64,000 bases of DNA from Paenibacillus pectinilyticus (lineage in GTDB: Bacteria > Bacillota > Bacilli > Paenibacillales > NBRC-103111): contig NZ_LYPC01000027.1 of the NCBI RefSeq assembly GCF_001700435.1, positions 860,433 through 924,432 on the forward strand. Reading direction: 5' to 3'. Within the stretch, counting starts at the first letter, position 1; the number at the start of each line of letters is the position of its first letter. Shown in pieces: positions 32,397 to 41,861 of this stretch. The translations under genes were made by a program, and so were the position numbers. The notes beneath the pieces were generated by a model. The model saw only the letters and a program-made list of their open reading frames with translations, did no database searches and had not been told where the DNA came from.

Positions 32397-34559
32397 TCAG
32401 TTTGTCGGCGCCGCAATCTGAATCAGGTCGATGTTCGGCGCATAACCAGCCGAACTGTTAGAGAATTTGATCGTGTTGTTGCCTGCTGTGAGCATGACAT
32501 CAACCTCCCGCGTTCGGAAATTGTTCCAACCGAGTGTATTTCGATAGAACACTTTGGTCGCGGCACCGCCATTGACACTGAGATCTGCATAGCGATCCAC
32601 GATATTCGTATTATAGTTGGATGCTCCAGCACCTAGTTCGCCATTGGCATAGGTGACAACCATGCGGTACAAGCCGGACGTTGGCACATTGATGTTATTG
32701 AATTGCAGTGTGTTAGCAGCGCCAGCACCTATATAGCCTACATATTTGCCGCCAGATGCTGCGGTATTGGTAGCTACAACAGCAGCGCCGCCGAGAGTGT
32801 TTGTTGTACTTTCAGCTTCATAGCTGGTCATTGTACCCGTAGTTGATACGACGTCGATGTAGTCGACATTGATGGCATCACTATCGTCCGCTGTATAAGC
32901 ATTGATTCCAATACGATTAATACCTGCGGTTAAGAAAACTTTGACAGTCGAGCTGGCCCACGTCTTCCAGTCCGCTGTGCCAGGCAAGGAAATATCTTTC
33001 AGTTGTGAGCCATTCAGCATCATACGAGTCGTTCTGTTCGTTGGTGCACCTGTGTAAGGACCTGCGGAATAGCGGAGTGTCACATTATAATATCCGTTGT
33101 TTGGAGCCGTTACGACGAAATTGGTACTAGCGTTACTGCTTGCGCCATAGCCTTCTGCGAAATAGGTGCCCGAGTATCCTGTATTGCTTCCATACGTGAC
33201 TTTGGCGGAACCACCAAGGTTCGCATATTCTGCCTCGTAGCGGGTCGTTGTGTTGGCTGAGGATAACGATGTTTTAGGTGTGATGATCATATGGTAAGCA
33301 GAGAGTGCTTTCATAGAAGGCACGGTGACCGTGATTTGCCCACCAGCAATCGTGTAGTCGCCTTCTTGCACAAATGCGGGGCCATTGGAAGCGTTAAGCC
33401 CTGTATTGTCATCCGCCCAAACCGTGGCATGAACAGCGTTTCCAAAGTAAGTAGCGGAGCCAAAGCCCTTTACCACGACATCTGTCGAGAAGACATCCGT
33501 TGCATTGAGTGAACCCCCGAACACAACACGTGCTTGTTTCTTGTCGCTATCTAACGATGCCAACCCTTGCAACGATCCGTTCTGCGTAGGTGGCGTAACT
33601 GTGACAGTATTGCCAGTCATTTCGCCGTACCATTTATATAACCACCAACCACCGGTTGCCTTATTATTCTCCATAACTAAATCATTCAGAGAACCAGCTG
33701 TCGTCCAATAAGCAAGACTGGCGTCAACCTTACTATTCTCAAATCGAGTCATCCATTGTACTAAATTCCCTGGCACACCTAAGTCACCTGAAGACCGCCC
33801 ATATTCATTTATGGAGACAGGGATCGGCGAAATGCCAAGGCTGGATTCGATACTCCGATAGTTGCTCATATTACTGTACCAATTGGTGAAAAAACTGTTT
33901 TGCAGCTCATGCCATGTCACCACATCGGGTAATACATTGTTGGCTTTTGCAAATGTAAGGAACTGATTATAGGCGGAACTGTTATAAGCAGAAAAGTTAA
34001 TGCCGGCAATTTTGGCTGTAGAATCAATTGAGCGTATCTTCTGATAGACGGTTTTCCAATCGTTCAGCAGACCTGTTAGATTCCCTGCATACCACTGTTG
34101 ATCAGGTTCATTGAAAGGGACGTAAACATAGTTGCTGCGATTGGGATCATTGACGACCAAATGCGTCATCGTATCGACTTTGGCTAAATAATCCGTGAGT
34201 CCCAAATTATCATAGGGCCAATTCTGGTAAATATCTTGCATATAGATTTGAATCTGCTTGCCGCCATCGCGGATAAACTCGGGCGCTACTTTCAGCGCGT
34301 CACCGTTGGGATGCTGGAGACCATTTGGCGCTTTTTGCGCAGTCACTTGTGGTTTTAAAGCGGCAAGCATGTTATCACTTGGAATGCCCTCATCTCCCAA
34401 ACCGTAAAGGAAACCGGTAGCCCCGTACTTTAAAGGGCCTGTATTCGTTGACAAATCCACAACCAATTGCGGATTAGCTGCGAAGCTTACCGAAGCTGGC
34501 AGAAGCCCAGATAACACAAACCCACACAGCACGAGCGTTTTCAATTTATGTTTGAACAT
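32397..34559 (-). CDS. Secreted clan GH-A glycosidase (GH39-like) with two CBM6/CBM35-like modules
   Basis: 720 residues. Signal peptide about 1-27 (SVSFA-ANP), a TIM-barrel catalytic domain about 30-330, a beta-sandwich to about 430, then two carbohydrate-binding modules: YEAEYANLGGSAKV... and YEAESTTNTLGGAAVV..., each beginning with the calcium-site Glu residues of CBM6/35. Probable acid/base is E151 (VPFNEPDQQWY) and nucleophile E252 (SINEYGRSSG). Family assignment within GH-A (GH39 or near) and substrate are uncertain; a plant xylan- or galactan-type glycan is a guess. The start is ATG 34559 after AGGAGG. Divergent from the YesMN-like sensor. Confidence 0.78.
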   Translation of the reverse strand: MFKHKLKTLVLCGFVLSGLLPASVSFAANPQLVVDLSTNTGPLKYGATGFLYGLGDEGIPSDNMLAALKPQVTAQKAPNGLQHPNGDALKVAPEFIRDGGKQIQIYMQDIYQNWPYDNLGLTDYLAKVDTMTHLVVNDPNRSNYVYVPFNEPDQQWYAGNLTGLLNDWKTVYQKIRSIDSTAKIAGINFSAYNSSAYNQFLTFAKANNVLPDVVTWHELQNSFFTNWYSNMSNYRSIESSLGISPIPVSINEYGRSSGDLGVPGNLVQWMTRFENSKVDASLAYWTTAGSLNDLVMENNKATGGWWLYKWYGEMTGNTVTVTPPTQNGSLQGLASLDSDKKQARVVFGGSLNATDVFSTDVVVKGFGSATYFGNAVHATVWADDNTGLNASNGPAFVQEGDYTIAGGQITVTVPSMKALSAYHMIITPKTSLSSANTTTRYEAEYANLGGSAKVTYGSNTGYSGTYFAEGYGASSNASTNFVVTAPNNGYYNVTLRYSAGPYTGAPTNRTTRMMLNGSQLKDISLPGTADWKTWASSTVKVFLTAGINRIGINAYTADDSDAINVDYIDVVSTTGTMTSYEAESTTNTLGGAAVVATNTAASGGKYVGYIGAGAANTLQFNNINVPTSGLYRMVVTYANGELGAGASNYNTNIVDRYADLSVNGGAATKVFYRNTLGWNNFRTREVDVMLTAGNNTIKFSNSSAGYAPNIDLIQIAAPTN

Positions 34560-34592
34560 TAACACTGCCTCCTATTGGTTCACATTGTGAAG

Positions 34593-34606
34593 CCTAGCAT
34601 GCTAGG
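34593..34606. promoter_or_regulatory. Perfect 14-base palindrome, candidate operator
   Basis: CCTAGCATGCTAGG, 34 bases upstream of the glycosidase start in the divergent intergenic region. No T-run, so unlikely to be a terminator. Confidence 0.35.
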
Positions 34607-34653
34607 AACAAGTTTCGCTGAAGCCGTTATGAAAACTACTCCTTTCCTTTAAG

Positions 34654-34669
34654 ATGAGAGCGTTACCAA
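34654..34669. promoter_or_regulatory. Candidate cre (CcpA) site
   Basis: ATGAGAGCGTTACCAA matches the cre consensus WTGNAARCGNWWNCAW at 15 of 16 positions. It lies in the region between the glycosidase and sensor kinase genes, fitting catabolite repression of either. Confidence 0.45.
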
Positions 34670-34846
34670 CTCTAATTATATCGATCTATGTAACTCGTCG
34701 TAGTGGGTTTAAATTCAGAATCATGTGTAAAATATTAGGATTAAATCGTGCTTCAGAATTTTTTACATGCAAAAGAGGACTTCATCCTCGGAACGAGGAA
34801 TACTCCTCAAGCACGAATAACCTATCGCGAAGAAGGTATGAATGGG

Positions 34847-36610
34847 ATGAAGTTCAAACGGATACGAATGAAGATTGTCATGGCGATGTTGGTAACGACA
34901 GGCATCCCAATCGCGATTTTGGCTGGCATCATTTTATATCAAGTGGCCCAAACGATTAGTAAAGATGCCGATCAAGCACAATCACGCATTGCCCAAGATA
35001 TGAAAAGCCGTATCGAGGATTACGATCAAGACCTCTATGAAACCGCTTACCGAGTGTATTATAATTTTGATCTGCTCGAAAGCTTGCGGCGCAATGAAGA
35101 TTATCAGCCTGATAACAGTCGAAACTATGATGCGTTTCGAGATACGCGCGACTTGTTCTGGGGGATGTACTACAATTCCAAACTCAAAAATATATTAGGC
35201 ATTTATTTAATCAATTCTAAAGGAGAATCCGCTGGCAGCTTTTTTTCGTACATCCCTGTAACCTACTCAGGCTTAGATCCTGGCTATCTGCACAGCCTGC
35301 TGGATACTGCAGTCCAGAGCAATTGGGAAGCTCCTCAACTGCAATACCGGGAGCAAAGTTTCTATGATCAACCCATTTATCAGTATATTGTCCCGCTCCA
35401 ATACCGAGGTGAGCATGTGGGACTGCTTGTAATTGATGTACAAGGTGATTCCTTTCAGCAGCTGATTGAGAAATATAATACGTACTACAAAGGCCAAGTA
35501 ATCATTGCTGATGCTGCCGAACGGATCGTGTATCATACCGATGTCAATCAGATTTCAACGAAGCTGGAAGAGGACAAGGTAGCGGCTCACCGGATGCTCG
35601 TGTCGGTGAATCTGACGAAGCATGATTGGAAGCTGCTCTATGTATACACAGTAAACCCAAGTTTGATCTTATTCCGGAATGTGGCGATTGCCGTCATTAT
35701 TATTGCAATTATCCTGATGGTTGCGTTCTCGTTATCTCTAAGCTTTGGGATTACGAAGCCCATTGTTCTCCTGCATCGTAACATGGGCAGAATTCAACTA
35801 GGCGATTACACAGCGAGAACGGATGTACACTCCCAAGACGAGATTGGCTTTCTAGGAAATCAATTCAACCAAATGGCAGAGCAAATTGAATATTTGATCG
35901 ATCATGATCTCAAGCTTCAACTCGTGAATAAAGAAGTTCAGATTCAGGCGCTTCAGGCGCAGATTTCGCCCCATTTTCTACATAATACACTTCAAACGAT
36001 GTCCAATATCGCGGTCATTCAGAATGCGCCAGAGGTCAAGATTATCTGCAAATCGCTCAGTAATATGTACCGATACAACATGAATATTGAGGAAGAGTGG
36101 GTGCAGCTAAAAGATGAAATCCGCCACATTCGCAATTATTTGTACATTATTAACAAACGTTACCCTGAGATTCTAACCATTCATCTTCGTGTGGATATCG
36201 AGCTGCAGCAACTCAAAGTGCCTAAGCTCATTCTTCAACCGATCATCGAAAATGCCATTGATCATGGACTTATCCCTTCCCGCAGATCAAAAAAACTGCT
36301 CAAAGTTTACGTGAAACAAGATATTTGCGATCAGGTGTTGCGCATATATGTGGTAGATAACGGTGTTGGCATAACGGAAACAAGGCAGGCAAGTGTGAAG
36401 GCCCAATTTGAGGGTCATGATACGAGGCTAGAGCGGCATCTTCAAGAAACAAGCCATTCCATTGGGCTGCACAATGTGCAATCACGGATCCAACTCCTGT
36501 GCGGGAAAGCATACGGCGTAAGATTCGTTAGTAGGAAGGACAGTGGCACCGTGGTCGTGATCGAACTCCCGCTCCATACGGACACGATAGAGGAAAGGGG
36601 AATTAGCTAA
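34847..36610 (+). CDS. YesM-like sensor histidine kinase
   Basis: A 587-residue two-helix kinase: helix 1 about 10-32, a roughly 250-residue outside sensor (dCache-like), helix 2 about 283-305, HAMP (GITKPIVLLHRNMGRIQLGDY), then the His_kinase domain LQAQISPHFLHNTLQ with His376 and the ATPase motifs IIENAIDHG and DNGVGI. ATG 34847 follows AAGAAGG by about 10 bases. With the AraC-type regulator 2 bases downstream it forms a YesMN/LytS-like system that usually senses oligosaccharides and controls a neighbouring importer, here the one at 38340-41622. Confidence 0.87.
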   Translation: MKFKRIRMKIVMAMLVTTGIPIAILAGIILYQVAQTISKDADQAQSRIAQDMKSRIEDYDQDLYETAYRVYYNFDLLESLRRNEDYQPDNSRNYDAFRDTRDLFWGMYYNSKLKNILGIYLINSKGESAGSFFSYIPVTYSGLDPGYLHSLLDTAVQSNWEAPQLQYREQSFYDQPIYQYIVPLQYRGEHVGLLVIDVQGDSFQQLIEKYNTYYKGQVIIADAAERIVYHTDVNQISTKLEEDKVAAHRMLVSVNLTKHDWKLLYVYTVNPSLILFRNVAIAVIIIAIILMVAFSLSLSFGITKPIVLLHRNMGRIQLGDYTARTDVHSQDEIGFLGNQFNQMAEQIEYLIDHDLKLQLVNKEVQIQALQAQISPHFLHNTLQTMSNIAVIQNAPEVKIICKSLSNMYRYNMNIEEEWVQLKDEIRHIRNYLYIINKRYPEILTIHLRVDIELQQLKVPKLILQPIIENAIDHGLIPSRRSKKLLKVYVKQDICDQVLRIYVVDNGVGITETRQASVKAQFEGHDTRLERHLQETSHSIGLHNVQSRIQLLCGKAYGVRFVSRKDSGTVVVIELPLHTDTIEERGIS

Positions 36611-36612
36611 AA

Positions 36613-38226
36613 ATGAAAATTCTCATTGTGGATGATGAAGAAGCGATTCATGAGCAACTGAAAGCTTGTATACCCACGGAGGCATTAGGCTGGGAAATCG
36701 TAGGGGAAGCTTATCACGGTGAAGAGGCTTGCCGACTGGTGGAGGAGCATCAACCCGATATCGTCATTACAGATATCAAAATGCCGCTACTGGATGGTCT
36801 AAGCTTCATGGAGTGGATGAAGAAACGTGCGTTTACAGGCAAAGTCATTGTGCTTAGCGGCTATGGGGATTTTCAATATTCTCGTCCGGCATTTCTTTTG
36901 GACGCCTTTGACTATCTATTAAAACCCTTACAAGAAGTGGAACTGGTGCGAACGTTGACGAAGGCCGTTGAAGAATTGGCTCTCGTTTCCAATAGGAAAA
37001 TCGAGCAAATTAATGAGAAAGCCGTGCTCAATCAAGGAATTGTCCTGATGCGCGATGAGCTATTGAGCCAAATTGTAGCAGGGCGAATCAAGGAAGAGTT
37101 TGATATTTTGGTGCGAGCGGAGCAACTGCTTCTAGCACTGCCTGAAAGCAAATTTTACACGATCGTGATTCACTTAATTGACCTCGATGAGCATATCCAG
37201 GATCGATATAGGGGGGATCGGTCCATCTTTTACTTTGCTGCGCGAAATATTCTTGAAGAATGCTTGCAGCAGCAAACAGGGGCTGTGTTTCGTAATCTCC
37301 ATAAGTCGAATGAATTCGTTGTTATTTGTGAAGCCAAGGGATTGTTCTTCGATGTGATGAAAATGGGCAGAAGTATCCACTTGTCGTTGACGACTTGTTT
37401 GCGTGTGCGAGCGCTGATTGGCATCAGCTCTCCGAAGCAGCGAATCGATTCACTTGCTTCGGCTTATATAGAAGGCGCACAAGTCATGGAAACGATTCGT
37501 ATCGGCGCTTTGGAGACCATTATCCGATACGGCGACGACCCCATCCAAGATGAGAAGGCATCGGATCAGAAAGAGTGGAAAGAGCTACAAGGCTTACTTG
37601 AATGCTTGTTAGATACAGGGACGCTTGATAGCGAGACGACCTTGTTACGTAAGCTGGAAGAGGCGCTGCACCAGCAATCGATTGCGAACATGAGCTTGCA
37701 GAATTTTAAGCATGCGGTGACCCTGATCCTAGACAAAATCGAGAACGCTTCGGCTCATCGCTCCGAACAAATGCCGCTGTGGCTCCAAGAAACACGGGTT
37801 GGCGTGCACGAGTTCGAGCTCAAGCAAGTTCAGCGACTTCTTCGTAACATCATGGATCAGTTATTGAAGAACGTCACCAATAATCATAAAGCCAAGAGTG
37901 GGAAGCAGTTGATCTATAGCATCAAACAGTACGTCGAGATCCATTATCAAACGGTGAATTTGGAAGGTGTTGCTCAGCGGTTTTACCTGAATAAAAACTA
38001 CTTCTGTTCCCTGTTCAAAAGCTTAACCGGCGAAAACTTCTCCGAATACTTGACGAAAGTGCGGATGGAGCAGGCCAAGCGACTACTGGTGGGCAGTGGA
38101 TTAACCGCTTACGAAATTGCGGAATTGGTTGGTTATCAGGACCAACGCTACTTTAGCAAGGTATTTCGTAAGGCGACAGGTCAGCTTCCCAAGCAGTACC
38201 GAGCTCAGCAGCAAACTCGCAACTGA
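36613..38226 (+). CDS. YesN-like response regulator, AraC type
   Basis: 537 residues. Receiver domain 1-120 with D8-D9, phospho-acceptor D54 (VITDIKMPLLDG) and LLKPL; a roughly 280-residue central region of the YesN type; and a C-terminal AraC double helix-turn-helix (GVAQRFYLNKNYFCSLFKSLTG, EIAELVGYQDQRYFSKVFRKATG). It follows the kinase by 2 bases. Expected target: the promoter of the solute-binding lipoprotein 110 bases downstream. Confidence 0.9.
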   Translation: MKILIVDDEEAIHEQLKACIPTEALGWEIVGEAYHGEEACRLVEEHQPDIVITDIKMPLLDGLSFMEWMKKRAFTGKVIVLSGYGDFQYSRPAFLLDAFDYLLKPLQEVELVRTLTKAVEELALVSNRKIEQINEKAVLNQGIVLMRDELLSQIVAGRIKEEFDILVRAEQLLLALPESKFYTIVIHLIDLDEHIQDRYRGDRSIFYFAARNILEECLQQQTGAVFRNLHKSNEFVVICEAKGLFFDVMKMGRSIHLSLTTCLRVRALIGISSPKQRIDSLASAYIEGAQVMETIRIGALETIIRYGDDPIQDEKASDQKEWKELQGLLECLLDTGTLDSETTLLRKLEEALHQQSIANMSLQNFKHAVTLILDKIENASAHRSEQMPLWLQETRVGVHEFELKQVQRLLRNIMDQLLKNVTNNHKAKSGKQLIYSIKQYVEIHYQTVNLEGVAQRFYLNKNYFCSLFKSLTGENFSEYLTKVRMEQAKRLLVGSGLTAYEIAELVGYQDQRYFSKVFRKATGQLPKQYRAQQQTRN

Positions 38227-38339
38227 ATATTTTCCACTTTGTGCTGAGTATTGTCACATGTTGCGGGCTTGAGTTCCTTCGTACAATTAAGAGGTAAAGC
38301 AAAACAACAAACAGGTGATAAAGGAAGGGACCAGGGCGA

Positions 38340-39686
38340 ATGACAAATAAAAAGATGATTCCCGCAGTCTTATCAGGTGTGGTGGCACTCTCCGTTTTGG
38401 CTGGATGTGCAAAGTCGGACACGACCGCATCGAGCACCGCTAGTGCAACCGATGCTCCGAAGAAACAAGAAGCAACAGCTACACCTACTGCGAAGCAAAC
38501 ACCCGTCACATTGGATTATTGGGCCGCATGGACACCAAATTCGGATGAAGAGACGAAGACCAAAGCGCAAATCAAGAAATTTGAAGACTCACATCCTGCG
38601 ATCAAAATTAATGTACAGCTGATTACGTTTGATGTCCTTCATGACAAGCTAATTGCCGCGATTAATGCTGGGAATACACCGGATCTCAGCTGGGGATTGA
38701 GCGAATGGTTCGGCGAATTTACGAAGATGGATGCTTTACAGGATTTGACGGCATCGTTCAATGCCTGGAGCGATAAAGACAAAGTCTATCCGAACGTCAT
38801 GGCATCTTTGACAACGAATGGGAAAGTGCTGGCACTTCCACAATACCTCGGTATTCGTGCGTTACTTTACCATGAGAACATGCTGAAGAAAGCGGGCTTT
38901 GATGCACCGCCCAAAACATGGGACGACTTGCTTGCCATGTCGAGCAAAGTGAAGCAAGCAAATGGCAAAGAAGCCTTCGGTATCGCTGCAGCGGGCGTTC
39001 GCTCCCCGCAAGAATTGCTATCCTTGTTCGCACAGAATGATCTAGTGATTGCTAAGCAAATGGATGATGGTAAATTTAAGAACACTTGGAAAGATAATGC
39101 GGATGAATTGAAACGTGCTGGTGAAGTATATCAGTTCTATAAAGATTTACTGGGGAAAGGTGCGGTTAAACCGGAAGCGAAGACGTGGGGCTGGCAGGAA
39201 GAAGATACGAATTTCGCTCAAGGTCAATATGCGATGGTTGTCAATGGTCCTTGGATCGAAGGGCGTAACAAAGAAAATCCAGAGGAGATGAAGGATGTTA
39301 AAATCGCAGCGCCGCCATCCAAAAAGAAATCAGCGACATTTCTTGAAGTGAGCCCGCTCTACCTGTATAAAAGTGCCAAACATCCGAAGGAAGCGTTCGA
39401 ATTCGCAACGTACATCTTGGGCAAAGACTGGCAGACGGATATTCGTCCAACAAACTCCCCGCGTTCTGACGTTGTTAGTGATAGCCCATGGGGGAAAGGT
39501 TTTACGGACTTAGCTTCGACTGGTGTCGTGTTCCCAAGTGTTTCACTAGGCGGCATTACCAAAGATATGGAAGATTCCATTGCGCGAGCGCTTATTAAGA
39601 ACGATTCACCAGAGGATGTAGCGAAATGGTTGTCCGATGCAATTAATACGGATTTGAAGAAATCAGGCGAATTGAGCTCGAAATAA
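38340..39686 (+). CDS. Sugar ABC transporter solute-binding lipoprotein
   Basis: A 448-residue family 1 solute-binding protein. Lipoprotein signal with lipobox VLAGC (C23), Thr/Ala/Ser linker about 24-55, then LDYWAAWTPNSDEETK, the HPAIKINVQLITFD strand, GNTPDLSWGLSEW and the late FATYILGKDWQTD region. Typical CUT1 importer receptor for oligosaccharides. It precedes two permeases; no ATPase lies in the operon, so a shared MsmX-type ATPase is likely. AAGGAAGGG precedes the ATG at some distance. Confidence 0.88.
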   Translation: MTNKKMIPAVLSGVVALSVLAGCAKSDTTASSTASATDAPKKQEATATPTAKQTPVTLDYWAAWTPNSDEETKTKAQIKKFEDSHPAIKINVQLITFDVLHDKLIAAINAGNTPDLSWGLSEWFGEFTKMDALQDLTASFNAWSDKDKVYPNVMASLTTNGKVLALPQYLGIRALLYHENMLKKAGFDAPPKTWDDLLAMSSKVKQANGKEAFGIAAAGVRSPQELLSLFAQNDLVIAKQMDDGKFKNTWKDNADELKRAGEVYQFYKDLLGKGAVKPEAKTWGWQEEDTNFAQGQYAMVVNGPWIEGRNKENPEEMKDVKIAAPPSKKKSATFLEVSPLYLYKSAKHPKEAFEFATYILGKDWQTDIRPTNSPRSDVVSDSPWGKGFTDLASTGVVFPSVSLGGITKDMEDSIARALIKNDSPEDVAKWLSDAINTDLKKSGELSSK

Positions 39687-39728
39687 TGAGATTGCGCATC
39701 TAAATTAAATGAGAGAAAAGGATGGACC

Positions 39729-39755
39729 AAGCAGGCATATCCTGTATGCCTGCTT
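39729..39755 (+). other. Intercistronic hairpin between binding protein and permease
   Basis: AAGCAGGCATA, loop TCCTG, TATGCCTGCTT: an 11-bp perfect stem followed by a weak T-rich tail. Such hairpins often lower permease and protect binding-protein mRNA. It argues that the permease starts after it. Confidence 0.65.
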
Positions 39756-39781
39756 TAATTTTCCTAAAAATGGTGATAGCG

Positions 39782-40750
39782 ATGGAGAAAATGGAAACAA
39801 GAATCCCTGAGAAGCCAGTTACTGAGCCCGCAACTTCGAACGTATCTGAGACCAAAAGACCTTATTATGGACGTGAACGAAAAACGCGGTTACAAGCGAA
39901 TCTCTTCGTTTTGCCAGCTTTGTTTTTCTTCGTCCTCTTAATTGCCTACCCTTTATTAACCGTGGTGTGGGACAGTTTTCATTTTAAAAATTTAGTCAAT
40001 AAAGCACTTCATTCATTTGCCGGTTTGGATAACTACAAAGAAGTCATCCATAATGAGAATTTTTGGAGCTCCCTGCGGCATACAGCGATATGGACGGTAT
40101 TAAGTGTAGCGGGTGAGTTCTTTTTAGGCATCATTTCGGCTGTTGCACTCAACCAGCCACTCAAAGGCAGGGCGATTTTCAGAGGCATCATCATCATTCC
40201 TTGGGTCGTACCGATCGTTGTTGCGGGGTTAACTTGGCAATGGATGCTGGCACCTGACTTCGGCATAATCAACATTTGGCTAGTTAAACTAGGTCTCATT
40301 GATAAGCCTTACTACTGGCTTGGTGAAGTCCAAACGGCGCTGTTGACGGTCACATTCGTGAATATTTGGAGAAGTTTTCCTTTCTATACAATAAGTTTGC
40401 TCGCTGGCTTGCAAGGCGTTTCGAAGGAAATGATTGAAGCAGCGGCCATCGATGGCGCAGGGGTTACGGTACGTTTTTTTAAAATTGTACTTCCTCAGCT
40501 GAAAAATGTCTCGGTGGTTCTCATTTTTGTCCACATTATCTGGACGGCAATCAATTTCGACTTCATCTGGGTCATGACCGAAGGCGGTCCATTCAATACA
40601 ACGGAAACCTTACCAATTATGATCTACCGCTATGCAATGAAAGAATATGATGTGGGTGCGGCATCAGCGCTGGCTTCCATGATGCTAGGCTTTATGATGG
40701 TTGGTTTCCTCTTGGTTTACATCCGTTCAGCTAATAAAAATAAAGCCTAA
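39782..40750 (+). CDS. Sugar ABC transporter permease, MalF/UgpA-like
   Basis: A 322-residue CUT1 permease with six helices; the coupling-loop motif MIEAAAIDGAGVTVRFFKIVLPQL marks the EAA segment. Starting at ATG 39782 gives a polar N-terminal arm before helix 1 (LFVLPALFFFVLLIAYPLL). A longer in-frame ATG at 39722 would place the intercistronic hairpin inside the gene and has poor spacing. It pairs with the permease at 40768-41622. Confidence 0.85.
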   Translation: MEKMETRIPEKPVTEPATSNVSETKRPYYGRERKTRLQANLFVLPALFFFVLLIAYPLLTVVWDSFHFKNLVNKALHSFAGLDNYKEVIHNENFWSSLRHTAIWTVLSVAGEFFLGIISAVALNQPLKGRAIFRGIIIIPWVVPIVVAGLTWQWMLAPDFGIINIWLVKLGLIDKPYYWLGEVQTALLTVTFVNIWRSFPFYTISLLAGLQGVSKEMIEAAAIDGAGVTVRFFKIVLPQLKNVSVVLIFVHIIWTAINFDFIWVMTEGGPFNTTETLPIMIYRYAMKEYDVGAASALASMMLGFMMVGFLLVYIRSANKNKA

Positions 40751-40767
40751 TTCGGCAGATTGGAGTC

Positions 40768-41622
40768 ATGCTTCGTATGCTCATGAGCAAAAGGCAAAGG
40801 CTATGGCTGCATGTCTTGACCTATGCGGTCTTGATTATTATTGCCATCTACTGCTTATTTCCATTCCTTTGGATGGCCGATACGGCTTTAAAGCCCATGA
40901 ATGAAGTGAGAACGAGTCATCCAACGTTTTGGATAAACCATCTCACATTCAGCAATTTCTCTCGGGTGCTATGGCAATCCAAGTTCATCCGCTTCTTTGG
41001 TAACAGTATGTACGTAGCATTGGCAACGACGATTTTGTCTCTGATCATCTCAATCTTCGCGGGTTATGCCTTAAGCCGATTCCGTGCATACCGTGGGGTC
41101 AAAGTGGTCAGTGTGACGCTGCTGCTGTCTCAAATGGTACCAGGCGTTCTCTTACTAGTCCCTCTCTACTTACTAATGAAAAATTACCATTTACTAGATA
41201 CTTACTACTCCATGATCTTGGCGTATACGACTTTTATGGTTCCACTGTGTACGTTTATGTTAAAAGGGTACTTCGACTCGATTCCTTATGAGATGGAAGA
41301 ATCGGCTGAAATCGATGGCTGTTCGCGGGTGGGTATCATTTTCCGAATTATCCTCCCTGTATCTATTCCCAGCCTTATTGCTACGGCACTATTCGCTTTC
41401 GTGAATGCGTGGAATGAGTTTATGTTTGGATTTGTCTTCATTAATGATGAAGCTCATCGGACACTTACACCTGGGATAACGCTTTTCAAAGGGCTGTACA
41501 CGACTGATTGGGGCAGCATCATGGCGGCTTCGGTATTGTCTGTCGTTCCTGTTGTCATTTTGTTTATTTTCATGCAGAAGTTCCTGATTGACGGCATGAC
41601 GGCTGGAGCAGTGAAGGGATAA
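40768..41622 (+). CDS. Sugar ABC transporter permease, MalG/UgpE-like
   Basis: A 284-residue CUT1 permease with six helices and the EAA coupling motif EMEESAEIDGCSRVGIIFRIILP. It starts at ATG 40768 after TTGGAG; an in-frame ATG at 40777 has better spacing and is an alternative. The C-terminal FLIDGMTAGAVKG is typical of MalG-type proteins. Last gene of the importer operon; a terminator follows after about 120 bases with no gene in them. Confidence 0.87.
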   Translation: MLRMLMSKRQRLWLHVLTYAVLIIIAIYCLFPFLWMADTALKPMNEVRTSHPTFWINHLTFSNFSRVLWQSKFIRFFGNSMYVALATTILSLIISIFAGYALSRFRAYRGVKVVSVTLLLSQMVPGVLLLVPLYLLMKNYHLLDTYYSMILAYTTFMVPLCTFMLKGYFDSIPYEMEESAEIDGCSRVGIIFRIILPVSIPSLIATALFAFVNAWNEFMFGFVFINDEAHRTLTPGITLFKGLYTTDWGSIMAASVLSVVPVVILFIFMQKFLIDGMTAGAVKG

Positions 41623-41743
41623 GACAGGTAACGTGAAGTACCTGAGATTATCGAAGGCAAGAACTAGGCGTTTACTATGGCAAGTTACCCTTCCGAAAGA
41701 TACAACAGCAGACAACGATGCCTATCCTTCAGATGAAGCATCT

Positions 41744-41785
41744 AGTTGGTTCTAAGCTCCTAGGAGTTTAGAACCAACTTTTTTG
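41744..41785 (+). terminator. Rho-independent terminator
   Basis: AGTTGGTTCTAA pairs with TTAGAACCAACT, then TTTTT; the loop itself contains CTCCTAGGAG. Confidence 0.88.
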
Positions 41786-41861
41786 TTTCCATGAATCCCA
41801 CAAGGATTTCCATACCAAGGGACCGAATGATGTATGAGGTAAAACTTGGTAAAGGGGGATC

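Noticed and set aside
38261..38287. TTGCGG and TACAAT as a promoter for the sugar importer
   Set aside because: The 15-base spacer and weak -35 give too little support; an activator-dependent promoter is likely but not located.
39722..39781. Upstream start for the first sugar permease
   Set aside because: It would translate through the intercistronic hairpin, and the Shine-Dalgarno spacing is poor.
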